From: Tardiphaga robiniae
GTDB taxonomy: Bacteria > Pseudomonadota > Alphaproteobacteria > Rhizobiales > Xanthobacteraceae
DNA: 64,000 nucleotides
Direction of reading: 5' to 3'
NCBI RefSeq assembly: GCF_001618955.1
Contig: NZ_LVYV01000010.1
Coordinates: 1 to 64,000, forward strand
Below, piece by piece: positions 33,016 to 41,674 of the stretch (the first letter of the stretch is position 1; each line of letters opens with the position of its first letter). The position numbers were made by a program, and so were the translations under genes. The notes under the pieces were generated by a model. That model made no database searches, was not told the origin of the DNA, and was given only the letters and a program-made list of their open reading frames with translations.

Positions 33016-33036
33016 TTAGAGTGCGCTCTAAGTCAA
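33016..33036 (-). promoter_or_regulatory. MerR-type promoter dyad
   Basis: On the minus strand, TTGACT (33036-33031) is the -35 box and overlaps the perfect inverted repeat TTAGAG-CGCA-CTCTAA (33031-33016). This is the typical placement of a MerR operator in the promoter spacer. A TAGCAA-like -10 about 19 bp from the -35 fits the long-spacer MerR class. Confidence 0.7.
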
Positions 33037-33191
33037 CAGCAAATACTTCTTCGCTCGGAGCTGACGAAGCGGCATTTGTACGCAGTTATAGGCATCGAAT
33101 GCGGCGATCCAGGATCGAGATCATGCCATGCAGGCAGCACAGTGGCGAAGGACGTCAACTGTTCACGATCACGAGGCCCAAGCAGCCTGAC

Positions 33192-33782
33192 TCAATTTTT
33201 CGCGCCGATCTTGCCTTCGGTGCCATTCAGCAATCGCTTGATGTTTTCGCGGTGCATGAACCACAGCAGCAGGCTCAGCACGGTCGCCAGCACGGCGAGC
33301 TGCGGCGCCTTTGCCCACCACAGGAAGATCGGCGTGATGGCACTGGCGGTCAGGGCCGAGAATGACGAGTAGCGCGAGGAGAAGGCGCAGGCGAGCCAGG
33401 CGAGGCAGAACACCACGGCGGCCGGCCAGTACAGGCCGAGCATGATGCCGATATAGACGGCGACGCCCTTGCCGCCCTTGAAGCCGAGCCAGACCGGGAA
33501 CAGGTGGCCCAGGAAAGCGAAGAGACCGGCGATCATGGCCGGGACGGGACCGCCGACACTGCCGGCGATGATCACGGCGACGGTGCCCTTGAGGGCATCG
33601 AGCAGCAGTGTCGCCGCGGCAAGGCCCTTGCGGCCGGTGCGCAGCACATTGGTGGCGCCGATATTGCCCGAGCCGATGGTGCGGATGTCCTGCGTGCCGG
33701 CGAGCTTGGTCAGCACCAGCCCGAACGGGACGGACCCGAGGAAATAGCCGAGCGCGGCGGCGAATATGTAGAGAACGATCAT
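33192..33782 (-). CDS. plsY: Acyl-phosphate:glycerol-3-phosphate acyltransferase PlsY
   Basis: The 196-aa membrane protein has the three PlsY motifs: '[15 protein letters not shown]', '[19 protein letters not shown]', and '[17 protein letters not shown]', with five or so hydrophobic segments. It transfers an acyl group from acyl-phosphate to glycerol-3-phosphate in the inner membrane, the first step of phospholipid synthesis. It belongs to the pyrB-pyrC'-plsY order and is read in the same direction with an 86-bp gap from pyrC' holding degenerate repeats. Confidence 0.95.
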   Translation of the reverse strand: MIVLYIFAAALGYFLGSVPFGLVLTKLAGTQDIRTIGSGNIGATNVLRTGRKGLAAATLLLDALKGTVAVIIAGSVGGPVPAMIAGLFAFLGHLFPVWLGFKGGKGVAVYIGIMLGLYWPAAVVFCLAWLACAFSSRYSSFSALTASAITPIFLWWAKAPQLAVLATVLSLLLWFMHRENIKRLLNGTEGKIGAKN

Positions 33783-33797
33783 TGGACCTCTATTCTA

Positions 33798-33867
33798 AGA
33801 CGCGCTTCGCACTTTCGTGCGCTCAGACGCGCTCCGCGCTTTCGGTGCCCTAAGACACGCCTATCGC
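33798..33867. repeat. Degenerate tandem repeat between pyrC' and plsY
   Basis: Three related units start AGACGCGCTTCGCACTTTC (33798), AGACGCGCTCCGCGCTTTC (33825) and AGACACGCCTATCGCG (33853). Units 1 and 2 are about 27 bp and closely similar; the third is shortened. No hairpin with a U-tract is formed. The cause (slippage or repeat insertion) is unclear. Confidence 0.55.
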
Positions 33868-33868
33868 G

Positions 33869-35170
33869 TCAGACGTGCTCGTAAACGGTGCGTCCGCCGA
33901 CAATAGTGCGTGCGACGCGCCCCGTGAAGCGGGCTTCGTCGAATGGAGTATTCTTGCATTGCGATTTCAGGTCCGCGGGATCCAGCACCCACGGTACATC
34001 GGCGTCAATGACAATGATGTCGGCGACAGCGCCGGGGCGCAGCGTGCCGCCTGGCAGGCCGAGCAGTTCGGCCGGGCGTGTCGACATCGCACGGATCAAC
34101 TGGGTGAAGGTGAGCTCGCCATTGTGGATCAGCCGCAGTCCCGCCGACAGCATTGTTTCGAGGCCGATGGCACCCGGCGCGGCTTCGGCAAATGGCAGGC
34201 GCTTGGTCTCGACGTCCTGCGGATTGTGATCGGACATGATGACGTCGATCAGTCCTGACGCGACGGCCTCGACCAGCGCGCGGCGGTTCTCTTCGGTGCG
34301 GAGCGGCGGCGACAATTTGAGATAGGAGCGATAGGGCCCGATATCGTTTTCGTTCAGCGTCAGGTGATTGATCGACGCCGAGGCGCTGACACGCAAGCCG
34401 GTGTCGCGGGCGCGCTTCAGGATCTCGATGGATTCGATGCAGGTCAGCGATGCCGCATGGTAGCGCCCGCCGGTGAGGGCGACGAGGCGCATGTCGCGCT
34501 CCAGCATGATGGCTTCGGCAGCATTGGGAATTCCCATCAGGCCGAGCCGTGACGCGCGCTCGCCTTCATTCATCACGCCTTCGCCGACGAGGTCGGGATC
34601 CTCGGTGTAATGCACGATCAGCGCGTCGAAATCGCGCGCATAGGTCAGCGCGCGGCGCATGATCTGCGCGTTGGTGATGCTCTTGTCGGCATCGGTGAAG
34701 GCGACCGCGCCGGCCGCTTTCAGCAGCCCGATCTCGGTCATCTCATGGCCTTCGAGGCCCTTGGTCAGGGCGGCCATCGGATGGATGTTGACGATGGCGG
34801 TGTCGCGGGCGCGCCGCAGCACGAAATCGACCGTAGCTGAGTTGTCGATGGTCGGCGAGGTATCCGGCTGGCAGATGATGGTGGTGATGCCGCCGGCTGC
34901 GGCTGCACGGCTGGCAGAGGCGAAAGTCTCGCGGTGGCTGGCGCCGGGTTCGCCGACGAAAGCGCGCATGTCGACGAGGCCGGGCGCCACGACCTTGCCG
35001 GCGCAATTGATGATGTCGGTGCCTTCGGGCACGCCAGCCGCGCCAATGCCGCGGCGGGCGTCGCGGATCATGCCGTCGGCGATTAGCACATCCCCGATAC
35101 CGTCGAGGTCACATGACGGATCGATCAGGTGCGCATTGGCGAGGAGGATTGGGCGGCGATCTGTCAGCAT
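33869..35170 (-). CDS. pyrC: Dihydroorotase-like protein PyrC' (probably non-catalytic)
   Basis: The 433-aa amidohydrolase-fold protein aligns with class I dihydroorotases, but where active enzymes have DxHxHFREPG it reads 'LVDMRAFVGEPGASHRETF', so both metal-binding His of the first strand and the substrate Arg are missing. Other ligand sites are partly kept ('LIVHYTED', 'RYHAASLT', 'INHLTLNEND', 'IMSDHNPQDV'). Such PyrC' proteins in Pseudomonas are inactive and serve as partners of PyrB. It starts 4 bp after the pyrB stop. A second, active PyrC would be expected elsewhere in the genome. Product names in databases usually say dihydroorotase. Confidence 0.85.
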   Translation of the reverse strand: MLTDRRPILLANAHLIDPSCDLDGIGDVLIADGMIRDARRGIGAAGVPEGTDIINCAGKVVAPGLVDMRAFVGEPGASHRETFASASRAAAAGGITTIICQPDTSPTIDNSATVDFVLRRARDTAIVNIHPMAALTKGLEGHEMTEIGLLKAAGAVAFTDADKSITNAQIMRRALTYARDFDALIVHYTEDPDLVGEGVMNEGERASRLGLMGIPNAAEAIMLERDMRLVALTGGRYHAASLTCIESIEILKRARDTGLRVSASASINHLTLNENDIGPYRSYLKLSPPLRTEENRRALVEAVASGLIDVIMSDHNPQDVETKRLPFAEAAPGAIGLETMLSAGLRLIHNGELTFTQLIRAMSTRPAELLGLPGGTLRPGAVADIIVIDADVPWVLDPADLKSQCKNTPFDEARFTGRVARTIVGGRTVYEHV

Positions 35171-35174
35171 GGCG

Positions 35175-36128
35175 TCACGCGTTCGGGAGGTTGCGCGCGA
35201 GCGCTTCGAGCACGGCCATGCGGACCGCTACGCCCATCTCGACCTGTTCGCGGATCAGCGACTGCGCGCCGTCCGCGACGAGGGAGTCGATCTCGACGCC
35301 GCGGTTCATCGGGCCGGGATGCATCACCAGCGCATCGGGCTTGGCGTAAGCGAGCTTCTTCTGGTCGAGGCCGAAATACTGGAAATATTCGGCAGAGGAC
35401 GGGACGAAGGAGCCGTTCATGCGCTCGCGCTGCAGCCGCAGCATCATCACGATGTCGGCGCCGTTGAGGCCTTCGCGCATGTCGCGCGCGACCTCGACAC
35501 CCATGCGCTCGATACCCGGTGGCAGCAGCGTGGAGGGCCCAACCACGCGCACGCGTGCGCCCATGGTGTTGAGCAGCAGGATGTTGGAGCGGGCGACCCG
35601 CGAATGCAGCACGTCGCCGCAGATCGCGATCACGAGACCTTCGAGGCGGCCCTTGTTGCGACGGATGGTCAATGCGTCGAGCAGGGCTTGCGTCGGATGT
35701 TCATGGGCGCCGTCGCCGGCATTGATGACGGAGCCGTCGACCTTGCGCGCCAGCAGTTCGACCGCGCCGGAGGCATGATGGCGCATCACGAGAATGTCCG
35801 GATGCATCGCATTCAGCGTCATCGCGGTGTCGATCAGCGTCTCGCCCTTTTTGATCGAGGACGATGACACCGACATGTTCATGACGTCGGCGCCGAGCCG
35901 CTTGCCGGCCAGCTCGAACGACGACTGGGTGCGCGTCGAATTCTCAAAAAACAGATTGATCTGGGTACGACCGCGCAGCGAGGAACGCTTTTTGTCGACC
36001 TGGCGGTTCAGCTCGACATATTCCTCGGACAGGTCGAGGAGGCCGGTGATATCCGCGGCGGAAAGGCCCTCGATGCCCAGCAAATGCCGGTGTCCGAGGA
36101 CGAAAGAGGATTTCGTGGCTTGGGTCAT
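35175..36128 (-). CDS. pyrB: Aspartate carbamoyltransferase catalytic subunit
   Basis: The 317-aa protein has the carbamoyl-phosphate site '[20 protein letters not shown]', the '[13 protein letters not shown]' loop, '[17 protein letters not shown]', and the domain-2 '[14 protein letters not shown]' and '[13 protein letters not shown]' motifs. It makes carbamoyl-aspartate in pyrimidine synthesis. The start [20 protein letters not shown] is at 36126-36128; a further-upstream ATG is less likely. It is directly upstream of pyrC', with which it probably forms a complex. pyrI is not adjacent, consistent with the PyrB-PyrC' class of ATCase. Confidence 0.96.
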   Translation of the reverse strand: MTQATKSSFVLGHRHLLGIEGLSAADITGLLDLSEEYVELNRQVDKKRSSLRGRTQINLFFENSTRTQSSFELAGKRLGADVMNMSVSSSSIKKGETLIDTAMTLNAMHPDILVMRHHASGAVELLARKVDGSVINAGDGAHEHPTQALLDALTIRRNKGRLEGLVIAICGDVLHSRVARSNILLLNTMGARVRVVGPSTLLPPGIERMGVEVARDMREGLNGADIVMMLRLQRERMNGSFVPSSAEYFQYFGLDQKKLAYAKPDALVMHPGPMNRGVEIDSLVADGAQSLIREQVEMGVAVRMAVLEALARNLPNA

Positions 36129-36274
36129 TAAAACGAAAGCTATAGGCAGAGTTGAAAAGCGGAGCAAGCGCGATTCGCCGGCTTTTCGGTTATCCCCCGG
36201 TCAGTCCGGTGGCAGGGTAAAGATGATGGGTATAAATCGCCGTAAAGTCGCCTGTTTGGATCGCGAGCCCGCTG

Positions 36275-37048
36275 ATGAGACGTTCTCCAAATCGACTGTT
36301 GAGGGTGGTCTCGGCGGGGCTCTGGCTGGCGTTGGGCGCTCAGCCTGCGCAGGCGCAAAACCTGCCTGACGATTTCGTGTTCCTGCGCGATATCGATCCC
36401 TCGATCCGGCAGGACATCCGCTATGCCGGCGTCAACAATTTCGTTGGCCGCAAGCTCAGCGGCTATGATAGCGCGGAATGCGTGGTGAAGCGCCCGGTCG
36501 GCCTCGCTCTGCAGAAGGTGCAGCGCGAATTGATGGCGCAAAAACTGTCGCTGAAAATGCTGGATTGCTATCGGCCGGCGCGGGCGTCGCGCGACCTGGT
36601 GGCGTGGGCGCGCGATGGCAACGAGACACCTGCGCAGAAGCGTTACAATCCGTCCTTCAGTAAGGCTGATCTGTTCAGGCTCGGCTATATCGCGGAGCGC
36701 TCGGGCCATTCCACCGGCGCGGCGCTCGATCTGACGCTGGTCGATCTGCGTGCGCCTGCGTCGCCGGCATTCGATCCGAACAAGGCCTATGCAAGCTGCA
36801 TCGCGCCGGAAGCGCACCGCGCGCCCGAGGGCAGCGTCGATATGGGCACGGGTTACGATTGCTCCGATGCGAAGGCGCATACCGGATCGCGCGCGATTTC
36901 ACCCGCGCAGCGGCGCTGGCGGGATCTCCTGACGGTGGCAATGGGCAAGCAGGGCTTTGTGAATTATTCCAAGGAATGGTGGCACTTCTCGCTGCCGGGC
37001 ACGGGCGTGGGCGCCTACGATTTCCCGATTGCGCGGCAGGCAAGATAG
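36275..37048 (+). CDS. D-alanyl-D-alanine dipeptidase (VanX/DdpX, M15D)
   Basis: The 257-aa protein has a signal peptide (to about AQA, residue 27) and the M15D zinc site: 'ERSGHSTGAALDLTL' with His145 and Asp152, and 'KEWWHFSLPG' carrying the catalytic Glu and third ligand His. The Arg of 'LDCYRPARA' is also typical of VanX. In Gram-negatives these DdpX/PcgL enzymes are periplasmic and recycle D-Ala-D-Ala from peptidoglycan; this need not confer glycopeptide resistance, and no vanA/vanH is nearby. It is divergent from pyrB. Confidence 0.9.
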   Translation: MRRSPNRLLRVVSAGLWLALGAQPAQAQNLPDDFVFLRDIDPSIRQDIRYAGVNNFVGRKLSGYDSAECVVKRPVGLALQKVQRELMAQKLSLKMLDCYRPARASRDLVAWARDGNETPAQKRYNPSFSKADLFRLGYIAERSGHSTGAALDLTLVDLRAPASPAFDPNKAYASCIAPEAHRAPEGSVDMGTGYDCSDAKAHTGSRAISPAQRRWRDLLTVAMGKQGFVNYSKEWWHFSLPGTGVGAYDFPIARQAR

Positions 37049-37115
37049 CCCCGTGAAATCGCAGCCGATCCGGCGTAAAATGATTCGCAATATCGCCTTC
37101 AGCCGGAACTGATTC

Positions 37116-38762
37116 ATGACCGACGCCACCTCTGCCATTCATGCGGTGCTCAACCAGTCGCCCCCCTTCGAGGACGTCAATCTGTTCGAGCTGGACCGGC
37201 CGCTCGTGGAAGCGGTTGCGATGAATGAGGGCTCGTTCGCCTATGTCGACCACGCCGAATTCGGTCAGCTCTGGGGATCCGCCGAGATGGCGCAGCGCGC
37301 GCGGCTGGCCAACGAGAATACGCCGAAGCTGCGGACTTTCGATGCGCGCGGCAACCGGCGTGATGAGGTCGAGTTTCATCCGGCCTATCACGAGCTGATG
37401 GCACAGAGCATTGCGGCGGGAATCCACAATTCGACATGGACGCGTGACGGCAAGTCCGCACGCGGCGCGTCCGAAGTGGCGCGCGCCGCAAAATTCTACA
37501 TGGCCGCACAGGTCGAGACCGGACATCTCTGTCCGATCACCATGACACGCGCTGCCGTCGGCGCGCTGGCGATGCAGCCGGATGTGCTGGCGCAGGTAAT
37601 GCCGGTCATTGCCAGCCGCGATTACGATCCGAGCTTTGCGCCATGGTCGGCCAAGCGCGGCATGACGCTGGGCATGGGGATGACCGAGCGGCAGGGCGGC
37701 ACGGATGTGCGCAGCAACATGACGCGCGCGGTGCGCGACGGCGATGCGTATCGGATCAGCGGCCACAAATGGTTCATGTCGGCGCCGATGTGCGACGCAT
37801 TCCTGGTGCTGGCGCAGGCCGAGGACGGGTTGAGCTGTTTCTTCATGCCGCGGTTCCGGCCCGATGGCTCGCTTAACTCGCTGAATTTCCAGCGTCTGAA
37901 AGACAAACTCGGCAATCGCTCCAATGCGTCGTCGGAAGTCGAATTCAACGACGCCTATGCGCTGCGCGTCGGTGATGAAGGCAAGGGCATCCGCACCATC
38001 ATCCAGATGGTGCAGCTGACGCGGCAGGATTGCGCCACAGCATCGGCCGGATTGATGCGCTCGGGTTTGGTCCATGCGCTGCATCACGCAAGGCATCGCA
38101 GCGTATTCCAGAAACATCTTGCCGATCAGCCGATGATGCAAAGCGTGCTCGCGGACATGGCCCTGCATGTCGAGGCCTCCACGGCGCTGGTAATGCGGCT
38201 GTGTCGTGCGTTCGATCTGGCGCCGGAAGATCCATCCGAGGCGGCCTATATGCGTTTCCTGACGCCGGTGGTGAAATACTGGGTCTGCAAATCGGCGCCG
38301 GGCTTCCTCTATGAGGCCATGGAATGCATGGGCGGCAACGGCTATGTCGAGGAAGGCATTCTGGCGCGGCATTATCGTGAGGCGCCGGTCAATGCGATCT
38401 GGGAAGGCTCCGGCAATGTGATGTGTCTCGATGTGCTGCGGGCGCTGTCGCGCGAAGGTGACGCTTCGACCGCGGTGCTGCAGGACCTGATGCTGGAGAC
38501 GCGCGGAATGCCCGGCGCGGCCGACACTGCGGCCTTCATCATCCGCACCTTGCTGCGGCCCGACAGCGAGCGTGTTGCGCGGCAGGCGGTGGAATCGCTG
38601 GCGTTGCTGGCGGCCTGCGCCGCGCTGAACATGGTGCATCCGCCCCATGCTGAACTGTTTGCGCGGACACGCCTCGATGGTGCGCGCAACGCGATCTACG
38701 GCACCGCTGAATTGACCGAAGCTCAGGGCCGGGGACTGCTCGAGCGGGCGTTGCCGCAGTGA
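37116..38762 (+). CDS. aidB: AidB-like acyl-CoA dehydrogenase
   Basis: The 548-aa protein matches AidB in length (about 541 in E. coli) and motifs: 'MGMGMTERQGGTDVRSNMTR' (FAD-binding), 'FMSAPMCDAFLVLAQ', 'LGNRSNASSEVEFNDAYALR', and 'ECMGGNGYVEEGILARHYRE', 'APVNAIWEGSGNVMCLDVL'. AidB is a flavoprotein that binds DNA and is induced by alkylation in E. coli, possibly inactivating alkylating agents; here no ada or alkB is close. Its stop overlaps the start of the CPBP protease gene by 4 bp, so they are coupled. Confidence 0.92.
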   Translation: MTDATSAIHAVLNQSPPFEDVNLFELDRPLVEAVAMNEGSFAYVDHAEFGQLWGSAEMAQRARLANENTPKLRTFDARGNRRDEVEFHPAYHELMAQSIAAGIHNSTWTRDGKSARGASEVARAAKFYMAAQVETGHLCPITMTRAAVGALAMQPDVLAQVMPVIASRDYDPSFAPWSAKRGMTLGMGMTERQGGTDVRSNMTRAVRDGDAYRISGHKWFMSAPMCDAFLVLAQAEDGLSCFFMPRFRPDGSLNSLNFQRLKDKLGNRSNASSEVEFNDAYALRVGDEGKGIRTIIQMVQLTRQDCATASAGLMRSGLVHALHHARHRSVFQKHLADQPMMQSVLADMALHVEASTALVMRLCRAFDLAPEDPSEAAYMRFLTPVVKYWVCKSAPGFLYEAMECMGGNGYVEEGILARHYREAPVNAIWEGSGNVMCLDVLRALSREGDASTAVLQDLMLETRGMPGAADTAAFIIRTLLRPDSERVARQAVESLALLAACAALNMVHPPHAELFARTRLDGARNAIYGTAELTEAQGRGLLERALPQ

Positions 38763-39553
38763 GTGCACTGGAGACGCCGATCGCTCCCGTTACACCCTCG
38801 GATCTGCCACCCGCGACAAAGCCGCCGCGGGTCTGGAAATTCTGGGGCACGTGCCTCTGGGGGCTGTTCGCTTTTGCAGCGATGTTCGTCGGTCAGTTGA
38901 CCGTCGTCGCCTATTACCTGCTGATCAAGGATGCGCCGCTCGATGCGACGCTGCTGATCAAGGCGATGAGCAGCGGTACGACTATCGCCGCGTCCGTTCT
39001 CATGGGGCTTCCGGCAGTGTGTCTGGCGCTGTGGCTGGCGACGCGCATGGCGCGGCAATCCTTTGCGGACTATCTGGGGCTACGCGGCACGTCCTGGAAA
39101 AACTATGTCATTGGCACGGTGGCGCTGATCGTGCTGGTCGGCGCCTGGGAGCTGGTCGCAAAAGGCATGGGGCGCGACTCCGCACCGACTTTCATGCTGG
39201 AAGTGCTGAAGTCGGCCCGTGCCGACGGCGCGCTATGGCTGCTCGTGATCGCGTTCTGCGTCGGCGCGCCGATGACTGAAGAATTCTTCGCGCGAGGCTT
39301 CCTCTATCGCGGCTGGTCGGAATCGTTTTTGCGGCCGTTTGGCGCCATCGTGGCATCATCGCTGGTCTGGACGGCAATGCATCTGCAATACGATTGGTTC
39401 TTCTTCGTCGAGATTTTCACTATCGGGCTGCTGTTCGGCTATATGCGCTATCGCAGCCACTCGACATGGCTGACGATCTTTCTGCATGGCCTCAACAATC
39501 TGGCGGCGACTGTTCAGACGCTGCTCATCGCGAACGGTGTGATATCGCCGTAG
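38759..39553 (+). CDS. CPBP-family intramembrane metalloprotease
   Basis: The 264-aa integral membrane protein starts at a GTG (VSALETPIAPV) overlapping the aidB stop. It has about seven hydrophobic segments and the CPBP/Abi motifs: EExxxR in 'PMTEEFFARGFLYRG', FxxH-like 'TAMHLQYDWFFF', and 'FLHGLNNLAATVQTLL'. Family members include CAAX-processing-like proteases and bacteriocin self-immunity proteins. The substrate is unknown. Coupling with aidB is unusual and worth noting. Confidence 0.88.
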   Translation: MSALETPIAPVTPSDLPPATKPPRVWKFWGTCLWGLFAFAAMFVGQLTVVAYYLLIKDAPLDATLLIKAMSSGTTIAASVLMGLPAVCLALWLATRMARQSFADYLGLRGTSWKNYVIGTVALIVLVGAWELVAKGMGRDSAPTFMLEVLKSARADGALWLLVIAFCVGAPMTEEFFARGFLYRGWSESFLRPFGAIVASSLVWTAMHLQYDWFFFVEIFTIGLLFGYMRYRSHSTWLTIFLHGLNNLAATVQTLLIANGVISP

Positions 39554-40480
39554 CTATTCCGCCAGCGCAATGAAGACGGGCATGGTCAGGACCGCCAGCG
39601 TGGTCTGAATGGTCAGGATCTGCGCCAGGAGGGGCGCGTCGCCGCCCATCTGCCGCGCCAGAATATAGCCGTTCGATGCCGACGGCACCGACGCGCAGCA
39701 GACGACCACCGCGAGGTTGGTGCCGGACAGGCCGAAGGCGATACCGAGGCCCATGGCGATCAGCGGCATCACGGCGAGTTTCAAGACGACTGTCAGTGCT
39801 GCAGCCATGCCGGGCTTGTGCAGGCCTTCGAGTTGAAGACCGGCGCCGACAATGAGCAGACCCATCGCCAGCGAGCAGCGTCCGAGCGCATCGAGGAATT
39901 CGTGTGCCGGTTTTGGAACGGGCAATCCGGCCAGGTTGATCGCGAGGCCGATCACGCAGGCCCAGATCAGCGGGTTCCTGGCGATGGTCAGCAGCAGCGC
40001 CGGCCAGGCCATCCGTTGCGGTGAGGCGTAATGCGCCAGCACCCAGACCGCCAGAATATTCAGCAGTGGGATCATCGCCACCATGGCGACGGAGGCCAGC
40101 GTGATGCCGAGGTCGCCCCACAGATTGCCAGCGACCGATAGTGCCACGAAGGTCTGCCAACGCGTGGCGCCCTGAAACAGCGACGTAAATGCCGGCCCAT
40201 CGAGGCCGATGGTCCGTGCCAGCAACGGGCGCAGCGCCAGACACAGTGCGGACATCAGGATGACGGAGAGCAACAAGGCACCGCCGACACCTGCGATGGG
40301 CACCGACGCCAGATTGGCGCGCGCCAGCGTGTCGATGAGCAGGGCGGGGAACAGCACGTAATAGACGAGCTGTTCCAGCCCGACCCATTCGATGTTCTGT
40401 TTCAGCAGCAGGCGCCGCAGCGCGTAGCCGAGCACGATGAGCAGGAAGACCGGGACGAGAGCGGTAAATACCGTCAGCAT
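39554..40480 (-). CDS. AEC-family transporter (auxin efflux carrier type)
   Basis: The 308-aa protein has ten hydrophobic segments with the AEC hallmarks 'LGYALRRLLLKQNIEWVGLE', 'LVYYVLFPALLIDTLARAN', 'WACVIGLAINLAGLPVP' and 'VVVCCASVPSASNGYILARQ'. AEC proteins move dicarboxylates, malonate or auxin-like compounds; the substrate cannot be assigned. The ruvX stop is 4 bp upstream, so the two may be cotranscribed. Convergent with the CPBP gene with no gap. Confidence 0.9.
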   Translation of the reverse strand: MLTVFTALVPVFLLIVLGYALRRLLLKQNIEWVGLEQLVYYVLFPALLIDTLARANLASVPIAGVGGALLLSVILMSALCLALRPLLARTIGLDGPAFTSLFQGATRWQTFVALSVAGNLWGDLGITLASVAMVAMIPLLNILAVWVLAHYASPQRMAWPALLLTIARNPLIWACVIGLAINLAGLPVPKPAHEFLDALGRCSLAMGLLIVGAGLQLEGLHKPGMAAALTVVLKLAVMPLIAMGLGIAFGLSGTNLAVVVCCASVPSASNGYILARQMGGDAPLLAQILTIQTTLAVLTMPVFIALAE

Positions 40481-40484
40481 GGGG

Positions 40485-40976
40485 TCAGCGAATATCCGGC
40501 GTGCGCAGCAAGGCGGCGAGGCGATCTAGCGCGCCCTGAAGAATGAAGATCGCGGCATGTTCGTCGATGACCTTGGCGCGTTTGGCGCGGCTGACATCGT
40601 TGGCAATTAGTTCGCGCTCGACCGCCGATGTGGAGAGCCGCTCGTCCCAGAAGGCGATTGGCAATTCAGTCAGTTTCGAGAAGTTGCGCGCGAAGGCACG
40701 GGTCGATTGTGCCCGCGGGCCTTCGCTGCCGTCCATGTTGATGGGCAGGCCAAGCACGAAGCCACAGATGTTGCGCTCGCCGGCCAGCTTGATCAGGCGC
40801 GCGGCATCCGCCTTGAAGGCAGTGCGCTCAACAGTCTCAATGCCGGTGGCGAGACGGCGGTCGGGATCGGACACCGCGACGCCGATGGTCTTGGTGCCGA
40901 GATCGAGACCGATCAGCGCGCCACGGGCGGGCAGATGTGCGGCGGCTTCAACCAGGGGGAGGATCACAGCGGGCAT
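40485..40976 (-). CDS. ruvX: Putative pre-16S rRNA nuclease / Holliday junction resolvase-like RuvX (YqgF)
   Basis: The 163-aa RNase-H-fold protein has the YqgF motifs 'LIGLDLGTKTIGVAVSDPDR' (catalytic Asp), 'GFVLGLPINMDGSEGPRA', 'PIAFWDERLSTSAVERE' and 'IDEHAAIFILQGALDRL'. It matures the 5' end of 16S rRNA in E. coli and was earlier proposed to resolve Holliday junctions. The start ATG at 40974-40976 (MPAVILPLVEA) is preferred over one 15 bp upstream. Confidence 0.94.
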   Translation of the reverse strand: MPAVILPLVEAAAHLPARGALIGLDLGTKTIGVAVSDPDRRLATGIETVERTAFKADAARLIKLAGERNICGFVLGLPINMDGSEGPRAQSTRAFARNFSKLTELPIAFWDERLSTSAVERELIANDVSRAKRAKVIDEHAAIFILQGALDRLAALLRTPDIR

Positions 40977-41023
40977 GACTCCGCATAACACGCGCGGCCA
41001 TCAGGTCAAACGTTGCGCCGCAA

Positions 41024-41581
41024 TTATCGGGGATGACGGCGGCTGCGCCATTCCTCGGCGGTCATTTCCCAGATTTCCGAGGGCCAACGGCCGGAGACGT
41101 AATCGCGATCCTCGGTGGCGATCACGCGCATGCCGGACGTTTCCGAAAGCCGGCGCGATGCGGTGTTGGCGATGGCCTTGATGACGCGCAACACAGGCCG
41201 CTGCAGGGTATCGAACCAGTAATCGGTCACGGCGTCGCTGGCCTCGGTCATCAGGCCTTGTCCGTGCCAGGCGGGATCGAGCCAGAAGCCGCGGTTTTCG
41301 TCACTGCTGTCCCTGACATTGATCATGCCGATCAGTTGCTCCGGTGCGGTCTTCAGGCGGATCGACCAGTGCCATTCGGTGCCACGCTCCATGCCTGGCA
41401 GCACGACATCGCGCAGGAAAGTGAAGGCGCCATCAGCCGGGTAGGGCCATGGCACGCGGCTGGCGAGAAAGCGCACCACCTCGATTTGCGGGAAAAGCCG
41501 CTGGACCGCATCGGCATCGTCGAGGACGAGCGGGCGCAGGATCAAGCGCGGCGTGGTCAGCTCGGGAATGGCAGCGGTCAT
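41024..41581 (-). CDS. GNAT-family N-acetyltransferase (RimJ/RimL-like)
   Basis: The 185-aa protein begins MTAAIPELTTPRLILRPLVL, the start of the RimJ/RimL-like acetyltransferase_3 family, and keeps 'GTEWHWSIRLKTAPEQLIGM', 'GFWLDPAWHGQGLMTEASDA' (acetyl-CoA site) and 'NTASRRLSETSGMRVI'. The target amine (ribosomal protein N-terminus, antibiotic or metabolite) is unknown. Cytosolic. Confidence 0.88.
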   Translation of the reverse strand: MTAAIPELTTPRLILRPLVLDDADAVQRLFPQIEVVRFLASRVPWPYPADGAFTFLRDVVLPGMERGTEWHWSIRLKTAPEQLIGMINVRDSSDENRGFWLDPAWHGQGLMTEASDAVTDYWFDTLQRPVLRVIKAIANTASRRLSETSGMRVIATEDRDYVSGRWPSEIWEMTAEEWRSRRHPR

Positions 41582-41674
41582 CGGTCGCGTTTCACATCGG
41601 TGGTGATTTGCGGCAAGGTACAAGGTAGTAGCATCGTTCCCGCGTTTCTGCGTCTTACGTCACGAGCCCGATCT

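Noticed and set aside
33798-33867. Possible CRISPR-like repeats
   Set aside because: Only three degenerate units in direct contact with each other, no spacers and no cas genes in the window.
34659-35867. Frame of 402 codons antisense to pyrC' and pyrB
   Set aside because: It spans the boundary of two real genes on the other strand and has no domain.
36275-37048. Glycopeptide resistance (vanX) cluster
   Set aside because: No vanA/vanH or vanRS genes are nearby; the gene has a signal peptide and fits periplasmic peptidoglycan recycling.
36675-38768. Frame of 697 codons antisense to aidB and vanX
   Set aside because: Composition is Arg/His-rich with no domain; the sense strand encodes AidB and a VanX-type dipeptidase.
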